DNA of 64,000 bases from Paenibacillus sp. TCA20 (GCF_000732325.1 NZ_BBIW01000003.1:434001-498000), one strand, 5' to 3'. Counted from the first letter of the stretch, positions 46,059 to 55,472 are shown. Notes: generated by a model not told the origin, from the sequence alone. Made by a program: numbers and translations.

Positions 46059-47150
46059 ATGAATTTAGCGGATCTTCTCACATATGCCGATATCGGTCAG
46101 CTGAACCGCATTGCGAACCATTATGAATGCTCAAGCAAGACCAATTCAAAACATGAATTGATTCAGAGCATCTTAATTACGTTAGGCAGCAAATCCTTTG
46201 TTGAAGAACAGGTGGAGAAGCTTCCGATCGGACATCTTTGTTTTTTGAATGCGTTGTTGTTCGACACAAGAGCCAGGTTCAGTATGGAAGAGCTCACTGC
46301 GCTGGCTAGACAAGCCATTGATCCGAAGGGTGGACAACCCGGCTCTTATTTTAGAGATATTATTGTCCATTTCACCAAGTCCGGATGGTTATTTAATGGC
46401 TCGACTCATCAGACCCGGTATTTGTATCAAGTACCTAATGATCTAAAACTTAAATTTCTTCGCATATTGCAGGAAAGATTTAAACAGATGATGGTAAACA
46501 TAAATGAACCCTCTGCATATCGAGATGAACACCACTTGCTTGCCGAGGATCTCAGACAGATGCTAAAGTTCGTTGATCAATATGAGATCCCTTTGAATCA
46601 GGAAGGATTTATGTACAGGCGAACTCAACAACAGCTGATGGAATTTCTGAACATTCAGGAACCTCTTCTCGGAAAGGGCGGCTGGCGCTTTGGATATGGC
46701 CGTACTTACAAAGAATACCCAGACCGATTAGCTCTGCTGTACGACTACGCGTATCATCGTCGATATGTAACTGAACATAATGGGCTGCTTGAACTGACTA
46801 CAGAGGGCAGAGCATCGATGGAGACAGCGCGGGAAGAAGAGATGATACAGCTATTCCGCTTTTGGTTAAGACAGTATAAAGGGGCTATACCTAATGTAGC
46901 ATCCGTCGTTTATTGGATTGGCAGGTGTGCTGAGAGGTGGGTCACAGTATCATCGCTATTGGAGAGCATAGGGGATTTGGTACATCCGTTCTACTATGAT
47001 TCCAAGGAAGTCGTTTTTACGCAGCGCATATTACAGATGCTCTTGCATTTGGGGATGATCCGATGCGGAGATACCGAGCAGGAAGGGCAGGTTATACAAA
47101 TAACGGCCTGGGGGAGTAAAGTATCCAGCTCCCATATTATCCTTCTTTAA
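46059..47150 (+). CDS. Unknown protein, winged-helix-like
   Basis: About 363 residues from ATG 46059 (weak GAGG upstream; an ATG at 46029 has no SD). The N-terminus LADLLTYADIGQLNRIANHYECSS...SKHELIQSILITLGSKSFVEEQVEKLP is helical and recalls the N-terminal region of XPB-helicase-associated proteins, but no helicase motif exists. Several predicted winged-helix-like segments follow (RRTQQQLMEFLNIQEPLLGKGGW). No membrane spans. Function unknown. Confidence 0.7.
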   Translation: MNLADLLTYADIGQLNRIANHYECSSKTNSKHELIQSILITLGSKSFVEEQVEKLPIGHLCFLNALLFDTRARFSMEELTALARQAIDPKGGQPGSYFRDIIVHFTKSGWLFNGSTHQTRYLYQVPNDLKLKFLRILQERFKQMMVNINEPSAYRDEHHLLAEDLRQMLKFVDQYEIPLNQEGFMYRRTQQQLMEFLNIQEPLLGKGGWRFGYGRTYKEYPDRLALLYDYAYHRRYVTEHNGLLELTTEGRASMETAREEEMIQLFRFWLRQYKGAIPNVASVVYWIGRCAERWVTVSSLLESIGDLVHPFYYDSKEVVFTQRILQMLLHLGMIRCGDTEQEGQVIQITAWGSKVSSSHIILL

Positions 47151-47201
47151 TGATCGGAACAGAAATTTGATTAAACAAACAATTGGTTGGAGGTGCATCC
47201 T

Positions 47202-47381
47202 ATGGATAAAATGAAAGTTACTTACGAGGTCATGTTAGGACTGGCTGCTGAGATGGTGTGGGACGAGGCGTTAAAGAAACATCGAAGTGAAAAGCTCTTG
47301 GATGAAATTGATAAAGCACTGGCATCGGGGGATGAAGTGGCTTTTCGTAACCTGACGGATGAACTGAGATTAATTAACTAA
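47202..47381 (+). CDS. IDEAL-domain mini protein
   Basis: 59 residues from ATG 47202 (GGAGG about 9 nt upstream). The C-terminal LLDEIDKALASGDEVAFRNLTDEL matches the IDEAL motif, seen at the C-terminus of B. subtilis YpiB. Here the UPF0302 part of YpiB is missing, leaving a stand-alone motif protein. Function unknown. Confidence 0.7.
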   Translation: MDKMKVTYEVMLGLAAEMVWDEALKKHRSEKLLDEIDKALASGDEVAFRNLTDELRLIN

Positions 47382-47442
47382 CAAACGCAAGCAAGTCATA
47401 TTTTGCCTATAACCTAAATCAATTTCACAACTGATTTAGTCA

Positions 47443-47494
47443 ACCCTACTTACTATATGGCTGGAGTCTACCCATATAATAAGTGGGTTTTTTT
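47443..47494 (+). terminator. Terminator before ypiF
   Basis: ACCCTACTTACTATATGG pairs imperfectly with CCCATATAATAAGTGGGT, followed by seven T residues. Confidence 0.8.
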
Positions 47495-47600
47495 GCTTTT
47501 TATAATAAATCATTCAATGAATTGAAGCTCTTCCCAACGGGTGAAGACTAGCTTTATAATAGAGGGAAAATAACACAAACGATAGGGAGGAATACTGGCC

Positions 47601-48053
47601 TTGAAATTCAGCGAGATCAGTCAAGACGAATGGATGGAATGGAAGCCATACTTGGATACATGTATTATCCCATATACAGGCCTGACAGGACAGGAATCGC
47701 CTCTTGAAGCTGTAAGCGCTTTAGAAGATTTGAGAGATTTGCTTGATATCGTAGAAATTCCATTCAAAGGACGGGTAGTCACCTATCCGGCATTCCATTA
47801 TACAGCGAAGGAGCATCAGGAGTCCTTGAATGATGTATGCAGACAATTGAAATCAAGCGGGTTTAAGTTTGTCATCATCATGAGCATAGGTCAAGAGATT
47901 AATCCCTCCGTGGTTACTGCTTCAGATTTGATATTTACTTTCCCTAAATGTGAAATTTCAGTGAGCAAGAGCAAGGAGGAGTCAGCTGAAAAAATCAATC
48001 AATTGTCACAAAAAATACATCGTGACGTGTATCGACTATGGGGATTACAATAG
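47601..48053 (+). CDS. ypiF: YpiF-like DUF2487 protein
   Basis: 150 residues, soluble, alpha/beta. Opens MKFSEISQDEWMEWKPYLDTCIIPYTGLTG; recognised as the YpiF/DUF2487 family, which sits directly before qcrABC in Bacillus relatives as here. TTG start after GGGAGG. Function unknown. Confidence 0.78.
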   Translation: MKFSEISQDEWMEWKPYLDTCIIPYTGLTGQESPLEAVSALEDLRDLLDIVEIPFKGRVVTYPAFHYTAKEHQESLNDVCRQLKSSGFKFVIIMSIGQEINPSVVTASDLIFTFPKCEISVSKSKEESAEKINQLSQKIHRDVYRLWGLQ

Positions 48054-48065
48054 CTTGAAATAAAT

Positions 48066-48129
48066 TGTGACAAAATACCAACATTTTCAATATAACGCTT
48101 CCATTCTTTATTTTAAAATGTGTGACAAA
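48066..48129 (+). promoter_or_regulatory. Paired TGTGACAAA motifs upstream of qcrA
   Basis: Identical TGTGACAAA at 48066-48074 and 48121-48129, 55 bp apart (about five helical turns); the second lies just ahead of the -35 box. They resemble ResD-type (TTTGTGAA-like) or Rex half-sites. B. subtilis qcr requires ResDE. Confidence 0.45.
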
Positions 48130-48132
48130 TTC

Positions 48133-48161
48133 TTGACGGTCAATGGAGGCTAATATATGAT
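48133..48161 (+). promoter_or_regulatory. Sigma-A promoter of qcrABC
   Basis: TTGACG (48133-48138), 17-nt spacer, TATGAT (48156-48161); leader of about 70 nt. Confidence 0.75.
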
Positions 48162-48238
48162 AATGTATGTCCTAGTAATTTGTGGAATATTTTAAAAGAA
48201 CAATGAAATATTTGGATGAAAAAGGGGGTTGGAAGAGG

Positions 48239-48781
48239 ATGAGCAATCACAAAGACAAAGAGCACCAACTGCCTAAACCACCCGGTCGTAAAGAGATGTC
48301 ACGCAGACAGTTTCTAACTTACACTTTGGGCGGTGCGACGGCTTACATGGCTGCGGGTGCAGCTCTGCCGATGATCCGTTTTGCTGTAGACCCGATACTG
48401 CAGAAGGACGATGAAGGCGATTTTGTGAAAGTCATTGAAGTGAGTAAGGTCACGGAAGAGCCTCAGGAAGTGACTTTTGAGCTTAAACAGCAAGATGGCT
48501 GGTATCTTAGCAATTCGTCCTTGGTTGCCTGGATCAGGAGAGGTGAGGATGGAGTCATATACGCCTTATCACCGATCTGCAAGCATCTGGGTTGTACCGT
48601 GCGTTACAATAACAACCCGACATATCCAGACGAATATTTCTGTCCGTGTCATGGTGCGCATTATACGAAGGAAGGCAAGCAGCTGGAGGTTGCTTCAGCG
48701 CCGCTTGATGAATACACCGTCAAGGAAGAGGAAGGCTGGGTGTATCTCGGAAGCATTGTTCCAAATACTAGAGTCCAATAG
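48239..48781 (+). CDS. qcrA: Menaquinol:cytochrome c reductase Rieske iron-sulfur subunit
   Basis: 180 residues. Tat-like N-terminus SRRQFLTYTLGGATAYMAAGA, then the Rieske cluster boxes CKHLGC and CPCHGAHY. Transfers electrons from menaquinol to cytochrome c in the membrane complex with QcrB and QcrC. ATG 48239 is preferred; a longer in-frame extension to 48182 has no SD. Confidence 0.93.
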   Translation: MSNHKDKEHQLPKPPGRKEMSRRQFLTYTLGGATAYMAAGAALPMIRFAVDPILQKDDEGDFVKVIEVSKVTEEPQEVTFELKQQDGWYLSNSSLVAWIRRGEDGVIYALSPICKHLGCTVRYNNNPTYPDEYFCPCHGAHYTKEGKQLEVASAPLDEYTVKEEEGWVYLGSIVPNTRVQ

Positions 48782-48796
48782 GGAGGGCGTGAGTAG

Positions 48797-49468
48797 ATGT
48801 TTAAGAATATTTACAACTGGGTCGACGAACGTCTGGACATTACCCCGATTTGGCGTGACGTTGCTGACCATGAAGTTCCTGAACACGTGAATCCCGCTCA
48901 TCACTTCTCGGCTTTTGTTTATTGTTTCGGCGGACTTACGTTTTTCATTACGGTAATACAGATTCTGTCCGGGATGTTCCTCACGATGTATTACGTACCG
49001 GATATCATTAACGCTTATGCGAGCGTAGAGTTCTTACAGACCCAGGTTGCATTCGGTCAAATTGTACGGGGCATGCACCACTGGGGAGCTAGTTTGGTAA
49101 TAGTTATGATGTTTCTACATACGATGCGGGTGTTCTTTACAGGTTCATACAAAGCACCTCGCGAGATGAACTGGGTAGTCGGGATGCTGATCTTCTTTGT
49201 TATGCTTGGCTTGGGATTAACGGGATACCTGCTGCCTTGGGATAACAAAGCGTACTTCGCAACGAAGGTTACACTAGAGATTGCGAATACGGTACCTGTG
49301 CTTGGCCCGGTTATCAAAGAACTTCTACAGGGCGGGTCCATTGTCGGAGCGGAGACCTTGACCAGATTCTTTGCTCTGCATGTATTCTTCCTTCCGGCTG
49401 TTCTGCTCATTCTGCTTGTTGGACATTTTATTATGATTCGCAGACAAGGAATTTCCGGACCACTATAA
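48797..49468 (+). CDS. qcrB: Menaquinol:cytochrome c reductase cytochrome b subunit
   Basis: 223 residues, four membrane helices with heme-ligand histidines (GMHHWGASLVIVMMFLHTMRVF and FALHVFFLPAVLLILLVGHF). It is the short b6-type form; the rest of cytochrome b is fused in QcrC. SD GGGAGGG. Confidence 0.96.
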   Translation: MFKNIYNWVDERLDITPIWRDVADHEVPEHVNPAHHFSAFVYCFGGLTFFITVIQILSGMFLTMYYVPDIINAYASVEFLQTQVAFGQIVRGMHHWGASLVIVMMFLHTMRVFFTGSYKAPREMNWVVGMLIFFVMLGLGLTGYLLPWDNKAYFATKVTLEIANTVPVLGPVIKELLQGGSIVGAETLTRFFALHVFFLPAVLLILLVGHFIMIRRQGISGPL

Positions 49469-49487
49469 TCGAAGGGAGGATAAGCCT

Positions 49488-50366
49488 ATGGCACACGGGA
49501 AGAAATCGGATGAGAAGGTTGTATTTGTTGGTGATTCTCGGGTTCGCAAGGGAGAGGGCTTTATTACTCCACCCGACTATACGTCATATCCGGGTAAGTC
49601 CGAAGCGTTCATTCCTAACTTCCTATTGAAAGAATGGATGGTAGGTGTCGTCGTTCTGGTTGGTTTTTTAGTACTGACCATTTCGGAGCCTGCTCCACTC
49701 GGATATCCGGCTGATCCAAGTGCTAACGTCATTCCGATGCCGGACTGGTACTTCTTATTCTTATACCAATATTTGAAATATCCATACGCTTCTGGCGATT
49801 ACGTCGTTCTCGGTACCCTGGGTGTTTCTGGAGTTGCGTTCGGTGCACTGCTCCTGGCCCCTTTTCTTGATACGGGTAAGGAACGCCGCTTCTATAGAAG
49901 ACCGATTGCCTCCTCGCTTATGCTGTTGTCGATTGTTTCGGTGATCTACTTGACGAATGTTGCCTGGACTCACTACAAGCATGAGCTTGAAGCTACGGGA
50001 CAGGAGCCGGAGCATATTCAGCGGGAGAAGGAAGCGGAGGAGAGGCATGCGGCAGGCGAATCCACATCATTTGCTCCGTCTCAGGAGGAGGATGAGATCG
50101 CGATTGTCGAGCCTGATGCTGCGGGAGCTGAGATCTATAAGAAAGCGACCTGTGTAAGCTGTCATGCCGTGGACTTGAAAGGACAGGGTGCTCCGGCGCT
50201 GCTCGGAATCGGTGACAAGCACAGCCAGGAAGAAATTCTCACGATCATCAAAGAAGGTGTAGGTGGAATGCCGGCACAATATGATGGTAATATTGCGCAA
50301 GGACTCACAGACGAAGATATTAACACCTTAGCAGAGTGGCTTGCACTTCAGAAAGCAGAACAGTAA
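49488..50366 (+). CDS. qcrC: Menaquinol:cytochrome c reductase cytochrome b/c subunit
   Basis: 292 residues. Subunit-IV-like membrane part (about 45-170, including PMPDWYFLFLYQYLKYP) fused to a c-type heme domain with CVSCH near residue 222, a layout typical of Gram-positive QcrC. An acidic linker joins them. SD GAAGGGAGG. Strong terminator after it. Confidence 0.96.
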   Translation: MAHGKKSDEKVVFVGDSRVRKGEGFITPPDYTSYPGKSEAFIPNFLLKEWMVGVVVLVGFLVLTISEPAPLGYPADPSANVIPMPDWYFLFLYQYLKYPYASGDYVVLGTLGVSGVAFGALLLAPFLDTGKERRFYRRPIASSLMLLSIVSVIYLTNVAWTHYKHELEATGQEPEHIQREKEAEERHAAGESTSFAPSQEEDEIAIVEPDAAGAEIYKKATCVSCHAVDLKGQGAPALLGIGDKHSQEEILTIIKEGVGGMPAQYDGNIAQGLTDEDINTLAEWLALQKAEQ

Positions 50367-50387
50367 AATATAGGTTATAGCTGAAAG

Positions 50388-50416
50388 CCTGACTGCAGCC
50401 GCAGTCAGGTTTTTTT
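50388..50416 (+). terminator. Terminator of qcrABC
   Basis: CCTGACTGC-AGCC-GCAGTCAGG followed by seven T residues. Confidence 0.93.
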
Positions 50417-50478
50417 CGGAATGTAGAAATAATGTACATATGATACTTCATATTGCAATTTGTCAGAGGGGGATACAG

Positions 50479-51108
50479 GTGTTTTCGATTTCTTTCTTAT
50501 GGAGCCGGGCCTTTCTCATGCATCGAGGCTTTCTTTGGTTGTTATTTTTGTGTAACCTACTGGGAACGGTATATGGTTATATATGGTACGGAGCGCAGCT
50601 GCAGTCCACGCTGGACCATTATCCTGCATGGCTGATTGTATTCGTTCCTGACAGCCCGACAGCAAGTCTGTTTTTTACCATATCACTTCTATTCTTATTG
50701 TATCCTGCTTCATCGTCTTGGCTGAAGAAAACAGGACATGTCATTCAAGCTTTGGCTTTTGTCACTTCATTTAAATATGGTATATGGGCAGTTGTCATGA
50801 TCGTAGCAGGCTGGTCTCTTGGAGTGGATATGATCTGGTCGGATTTTATGTTGATTGCTTCTCACCTGGCCATGGCTGTTGAAGTGCTGCTGTATGCTCG
50901 ATTCTTCGGTTTTAGACTGGGCAGTCTTGTGTTTGCTGGTACATGGACATTACTTAATGATACGCTGGATTATACGAAAGGCATCTATCCAGGTCTTCCG
51001 AATGCTGTTGACGTCTACATAAACCGAGTTCGTAATTTCACAGTAGTTCTCTCACTGGCTTCCATTCTTACCGGCTTCATCGCGCTCAGACAAACCAAAC
51101 GATTATAG
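50479..51108 (+). CDS. ypjA: YpjA-like DUF1405 membrane protein
   Basis: About 209 residues, five or six membrane helices. GNLLGTVYGYIWY-like CNLLGTVYGYIWYG, VFVPDSPTASLFF and LNDTLDYTKGIYP are the conserved stretches of DUF1405. GTG 50479 has GGGGG 7 nt upstream; the frame extends to 50440 without an SD. Follows qcrC as in B. subtilis. Function unknown. Confidence 0.85.
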   Translation: MFSISFLWSRAFLMHRGFLWLLFLCNLLGTVYGYIWYGAQLQSTLDHYPAWLIVFVPDSPTASLFFTISLLFLLYPASSSWLKKTGHVIQALAFVTSFKYGIWAVVMIVAGWSLGVDMIWSDFMLIASHLAMAVEVLLYARFFGFRLGSLVFAGTWTLLNDTLDYTKGIYPGLPNAVDVYINRVRNFTVVLSLASILTGFIALRQTKRL

Positions 51109-51156
51109 TACTAGGCTCTCACATCCCCTCATACGATAAGGTAGGAGGGGATGTCC

Positions 51157-52002
51157 ATGTTTTCGCTTATAAAACGATCTTCCTGTGTGATTACAGCTAT
51201 GCTCTGCTGCACGCTGCTCAGTGGTGCGATTGTTTCCAGTGTGTCTGCTGCAAGTGCTCAGGAGACACAAGCTGATTCAGAGCTCATGAAGCGGCTGAAC
51301 GATACAGCGACTTCATTGTACCGGAAATCCCTCGAGAACAATCTAGTCGGTGTTCGGGAGGATGTTCAGTTGATAACTACCCAGGTTGGGCGATTGTCCT
51401 ATGATGGGGTAACGAGTGTGGAAGGGATGCATGCATTGACTGAAACGATCGTTGAAGTCAAAGAGGCATCCGCGAGTACGGATGCAGCTGCCGATTCGCT
51501 GCAGCATGCTTCTGCTAAATTAAGACTGGCTGTGGATACCCTCGCACATCCTGAGAAACCGCTGTGGCTGCAATATTATAAAATATTGAAAGAGGATATT
51601 GCAGCGGTTCAAGAAGGGGCACTAAACCAACGAGCTGATCTACTCATGGTTACATATGGAGAGTTTGAGCAGCATTACGAAACCATTCGTCCAGCGGCAA
51701 TTATCAAGAAGCAGCCATATGAAATTGAACGTTTTGACTCGTGGATGTCCTATTTAAAGGGGCTGACCATGCGTTCAGAGCCGAACTATGAAGCGGTTGC
51801 TGAAGCCTTGCAGCAGGGAGATGAATTTGTAAATGCTCTGTTCGGCAAGGAAAAGGATGAAACGGCCTTTACTCCGTTTGCGAGTGGTCCTGAGCCTTGG
51901 GCTGCCGAGCTGTTCATAGGCTCCACCATTATGGCGGTATTGGCTTATGTCGGATATCGTAAATTTCAAGGCACAGAAACAGCTCCATTCACAAGAAGAT
52001 AG
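51157..52002 (+). CDS. ypjB: Sporulation protein YpjB
   Basis: 281 residues from ATG 51157 (AGGAGGGG 6 nt upstream; ATG 51151 abuts the SD). Signal peptide (about 1-30, ending VSAASA), a long helical exported domain and a C-terminal membrane helix (ELFIGSTIMAVLAYVGY). Family and position match YpjB, implicated in sporulation. Molecular role unknown. Confidence 0.82.
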   Translation: MFSLIKRSSCVITAMLCCTLLSGAIVSSVSAASAQETQADSELMKRLNDTATSLYRKSLENNLVGVREDVQLITTQVGRLSYDGVTSVEGMHALTETIVEVKEASASTDAAADSLQHASAKLRLAVDTLAHPEKPLWLQYYKILKEDIAAVQEGALNQRADLLMVTYGEFEQHYETIRPAAIIKKQPYEIERFDSWMSYLKGLTMRSEPNYEAVAEALQQGDEFVNALFGKEKDETAFTPFASGPEPWAAELFIGSTIMAVLAYVGYRKFQGTETAPFTRR

Positions 52003-52074
52003 GCTATTGAAGATTGTGAATCGACGATATTTATTGGAAATCGATGTAATAGTCTCATGTCATTCCGTATCATT

Positions 52075-52096
52075 AAAAAGCCCGGTGATCCGGGCT
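52075..52096 (-). terminator. Terminator of the YitT-family gene
   Basis: On the minus strand AGCCCGG-ATCA-CCGGGCT followed by five T residues; it overlaps the last bases of the stop codon. It may also stop ypjB from the other side. Confidence 0.85.
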
Positions 52097-52961
52097 ATTC
52101 CTCTTTAAATCCCTCGCCATATACATCTTGCACCTCCGAAATAATAACAAAGGCTTTGGCATCTGCTAATTTAATAATTTCCTGCAGCTGTCTGATCTCT
52201 TGTCTGGCAACCACACAATAAGCCACATGCTTTGCTTGTTTAGAATAAGCTCCGACCGCGGGCACCAATGTCACTCCTCTATCCATTTCAATCGTAATTT
52301 TCTGTGCAATCTGATCCGCCTGATCACTTATAATAGTAAAGGATTTAAGGGAATAGGCGCCTTCCTGAATAAAATCAATTACCTTAGAGCTGATAAAGAC
52401 GGACACCAGCGTATATAAGATCTTATCCAAAGGAATGAAAAAAAGCGAAGAACCAATAATGATAATATCGATGCCGAGCATCACTTTACCGATACTGATT
52501 CCTGATCTGCGGGATAAAATTCTTGCAATGATATCTGATCCACCGGTAGTGCCTCCGGCGCGAAAGACAATTCCAAGTCCTGTCCCAATCGTTACCCCTG
52601 CGTATAGAGCGGCGAGCAGATAATCATGTTCTGTCTTAAACGGAACAATATAGTCTGCTTCAATAAGTCTCTCGAACAGGCCAAGGAAGAAAGTGAGCAG
52701 AACAATCCCGATGCCTGTGTAGAGAATTTGTCTTCCGCCGAGTACCTTCCATCCCAGGATGAATAGCGGGATATTGATGACCAGGGTTGATAAAGAGGGA
52801 GATATACCAAACGCATAATTGAGCAGGACGGTTATTCCCGTTACTCCACCTTCCATCAGCTGATTCGGAATAATAAAGTACAGCAGTCCAAATGCAAAAA
52901 CGGCAGTGCCGAGCATAATGGGAAGGATGATTTTTAATTGGTCCATCCATTTATTTTTCAT
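52095..52961 (-). CDS. YitT-family membrane protein (YpjC-like)
   Basis: 288 residues. Five to six transmembrane helices (about 10-190; GTAVFAFGLLYFIIPNQLMEGGVTGITVLLNY, FRAGGTTGGSDIIARILSRRSG) followed by a soluble DUF2179 domain (about 205-285). The ATG at 52961 has GAGGT about 9 nt away; a TTG at 52967 is too close. The only gene besides serA on the minus strand. Transport is suspected for the family but the substrate is unknown. Confidence 0.85.
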   Translation of the reverse strand: MKNKWMDQLKIILPIMLGTAVFAFGLLYFIIPNQLMEGGVTGITVLLNYAFGISPSLSTLVINIPLFILGWKVLGGRQILYTGIGIVLLTFFLGLFERLIEADYIVPFKTEHDYLLAALYAGVTIGTGLGIVFRAGGTTGGSDIIARILSRRSGISIGKVMLGIDIIIIGSSLFFIPLDKILYTLVSVFISSKVIDFIQEGAYSLKSFTIISDQADQIAQKITIEMDRGVTLVPAVGAYSKQAKHVAYCVVARQEIRQLQEIIKLADAKAFVIISEVQDVYGEGFKEE

Positions 52962-53159
52962 TATCAATATACCTCACTGAGCTGTTTGTTCTTTCCATGC
53001 ACTTTATAACCATAATTTTACTCGCTAGAAATGGTCTGAAGGGTGTACAAACGTAGTATGCCTGTTTCCTCCTCGTATTAAAAAAATGATTTGTTTTCAC
53101 TATCTCAATACGTTAACATTGGAATAAAGCAAATTTATCGGTAAGGAGCTACAACTGGT

Positions 53160-53489
53160 ATGGAGAAAAGTCTTGCTGAAATCCAACGGGAAGTGGACCG
53201 TTACATTTCACAGTTCAAGGAAGGGTACTTCAGCCCGATGACAATGCTTGCGAGAATGACAGAGGAAGTAGGGGAGCTTGCCCGTGAGGTTAATCACGAA
53301 TTCGGGGAGAAGCCCAAGAAATCTACGGAGGCTGACAACTCCATTGAGCTTGAACTTGGGGACATTTTATTTATTACCCTTTGTTTTGCGAACTCACTCG
53401 GCATTGATCTGACGGAGGCTCATAACAAAGTAATGCATAAATTTAATACAAGAGATGCGAATCGCTGGACCAAAAAGGACACCGAATAA
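53160..53489 (+). CDS. MazG-like nucleotide pyrophosphohydrolase (YpjD)
   Basis: 109 residues, all-helical. Metal-binding EEVGELAREV (about 36-45) and ELELGDILF (about 64-72) are the MazG ExxE and ExxD pairs. Hydrolyses non-canonical or excess NTPs. SD AAGGAG. Same place as B. subtilis ypjD, before dapB. Confidence 0.88.
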   Translation: MEKSLAEIQREVDRYISQFKEGYFSPMTMLARMTEEVGELAREVNHEFGEKPKKSTEADNSIELELGDILFITLCFANSLGIDLTEAHNKVMHKFNTRDANRWTKKDTE

Positions 53490-53539
53490 TCCATCCTTAC
53501 ATATGCTGTACTAACCCATATTCGGGAGGGACAGCACGC

Positions 53540-54076
53540 ATGAAATCTTATCCTTATATCCAAGAAGCATATAAAGCTATTCTGCATGGTGATTACGAGC
53601 TTGCGGTGTACTGGTTCGAAACGGCAATAGAGAAGGAACCAAACAATGCCGAAATTCATTATCGCTGCTCGATTACCTATGCACGCAATGGGAAGCTGGA
53701 GCAGGCTTTGCTACATGCTCAAAAAGCAGCAGAACTTGCGCCAGACCATGGTGAGTATATTATGCACCTAGGAAGCCTTGAGGCGAAGAAGCTGACTGCA
53801 GGTGCAAGACAGCTCATTGAAGCATCGGCGTCTGATTTGTCTAAGGCCAGAGAGGATATACTCGCACAGCTGAAGAAGTCAATTGAGCTTGATCCGCTCT
53901 ATACGGATGCTTACGTATGGCTAGCCATTGCCTATGCCGAAATGGATGAGTACATTCTAGCGATCGCGGTGCTCAAAGAAGCGATATCGCTGGAGCCGCA
54001 GAATGAACAATTAACACAACTGTTGCAGGATTTTCACAATCGAATGAAGTCTAATAAGAATAAATCATCAAGCTAG
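53540..54076 (+). CDS. TPR-repeat protein
   Basis: 178 residues with three to four tetratricopeptide repeats (about 6-70 YELAVYWFETAIEKEPNNAEIHYR; 28-62; 100-165 YTDAYVWLAIAYAEMDEYILAIAVLKEAISLEPQN). A soluble protein-binding scaffold. Not present at this place in B. subtilis. Partner unknown. Confidence 0.85.
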   Translation: MKSYPYIQEAYKAILHGDYELAVYWFETAIEKEPNNAEIHYRCSITYARNGKLEQALLHAQKAAELAPDHGEYIMHLGSLEAKKLTAGARQLIEASASDLSKAREDILAQLKKSIELDPLYTDAYVWLAIAYAEMDEYILAIAVLKEAISLEPQNEQLTQLLQDFHNRMKSNKNKSSS

Positions 54077-54097
54077 AATATAAGGAGTGTTTCTAAA

Positions 54098-54901
54098 GTG
54101 GCAGAGAAATTGAAGGTTATTGTTGTAGGCGCGGGAGGGCGTATGGGACGTGAAGTCGTCAAGCTAGTTCTGCAGGATGAAGAACTTGAACTGGCTGCAG
54201 CCGTCAATCGTTCCAGAGCAGGCGAGGATGCAGGCAGACTGGTTGGTCTGGAGCCTTGCGGTGTACTGGTTACAGATCAGTTAGAGGATGCGCTCAGAGA
54301 CTCTAATGCGGACGTTATGGTTGATTTTACTACACCCCAGTATGCTTATGAGCATACCTCCCTCGCCATTTCATACGGTGTAAGACCAGTAATGGGGACA
54401 ACGGGATTTACTCCAGAGCAAATTCAAGATTTGGACAAGCAATGCCAAGATAAAGGAATTGGCGGGCTGATTGCACCCAATTTCTCCATCGGGGCTATTC
54501 TGATGATGAAGTTCGCAGCGCAGGCTGCCAAATATATGCCTAATCTCGAAATCATTGAGTACCATGGCGATCAGAAGCTGGATGCACCATCAGGAACAGC
54601 GATCAAAACTGCCGAAATGATTGCAGAGAACCGAGAGGAGCTTCGCCAAGGTAACCCGAATGAAGAGGAAACGATTGAAGGAGCAAGAGGCGGGTACTAC
54701 AACGGATTCCGGATTCATAGTGTCAGGCTGCCAGGTGTATTTGCACAGCAGGAAGTCATTTTTGGTGATTTCGGACAAACCCTGAAGATTAGACATGATT
54801 CTTATGAACGGGCAGGATATATGCCAGGTGTTAAGATAGGAGTCCAGAAGGTCATGGAATATACTGGCATGATTTACGGTTTTGACCATTTTATTGACTA
54901 A
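54098..54901 (+). CDS. dapB: 4-hydroxy-tetrahydrodipicolinate reductase
   Basis: 267 residues. GAGGRMGREVVKLVLQ dinucleotide motif, MGTTGFTPEQ, PNFSIGAILMMKFA and the catalytic EYHGDQKLDAPSGTA. Lysine, diaminopimelate and (via its product) dipicolinate pathway. GTG start, SD AAGGAG. Confidence 0.96.
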   Translation: MAEKLKVIVVGAGGRMGREVVKLVLQDEELELAAAVNRSRAGEDAGRLVGLEPCGVLVTDQLEDALRDSNADVMVDFTTPQYAYEHTSLAISYGVRPVMGTTGFTPEQIQDLDKQCQDKGIGGLIAPNFSIGAILMMKFAAQAAKYMPNLEIIEYHGDQKLDAPSGTAIKTAEMIAENREELRQGNPNEEETIEGARGGYYNGFRIHSVRLPGVFAQQEVIFGDFGQTLKIRHDSYERAGYMPGVKIGVQKVMEYTGMIYGFDHFID

Positions 54902-54965
54902 ATAGAATCGTTTTCATATTGCTGTTAAATCTAATTATATAGATATCAAAAGGGAGAGAACATAG

Positions 54966-55394
54966 ATGCTTAATATCGCTTTTATTGCTCATGATCGTAA
55001 GAAGGATGAAATGGTTAACTTTGTAACGGCTTATGAAAAAGCTTTTGAAGGCAATAACTTGTTTTCTACAGGAACAACCGGTCAACGTATCATGGAAGGA
55101 ACGAATTTAAAGATTCATCGCTTTATGTCCGGACCTCTGGGCGGCGATCAGCAGATTGGTGCGCTTGTGGCCAAAAACGAGATGGATCTAATTATCTTCC
55201 TACGTGATCCGCTTATGGCACAGCCGCATGAACCGGATATTAATGCGCTGTTAAGACTATGTGATGTGCAGGGAATACCGCTGGCTACCAATGTAGCGAC
55301 GGCTGAAATCCTTGTTAAGGCTTTGGAGCGTGGTGATTTTGGCTGGCGCGAGCTTGTACATAAATATAAGCCAGGATCAGATATGGAAGTATAG
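54966..55394 (+). CDS. mgsA: Methylglyoxal synthase
   Basis: 142 residues. [40 protein letters not shown] (catalytic Asp region) and [15 protein letters not shown]. Converts DHAP to methylglyoxal when phosphate is limiting. It precedes bshA; bacillithiol helps detoxify methylglyoxal, which fits the neighbourhood. Confidence 0.96.
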   Translation: MLNIAFIAHDRKKDEMVNFVTAYEKAFEGNNLFSTGTTGQRIMEGTNLKIHRFMSGPLGGDQQIGALVAKNEMDLIIFLRDPLMAQPHEPDINALLRLCDVQGIPLATNVATAEILVKALERGDFGWRELVHKYKPGSDMEV

Positions 55395-55472
55395 GTCCAT
55401 ACAGCTCTTCTCATTTATTATTAAATAGATCCGCATTATATATAGACATCATCATAAAGGAGGCCCTTCCCT

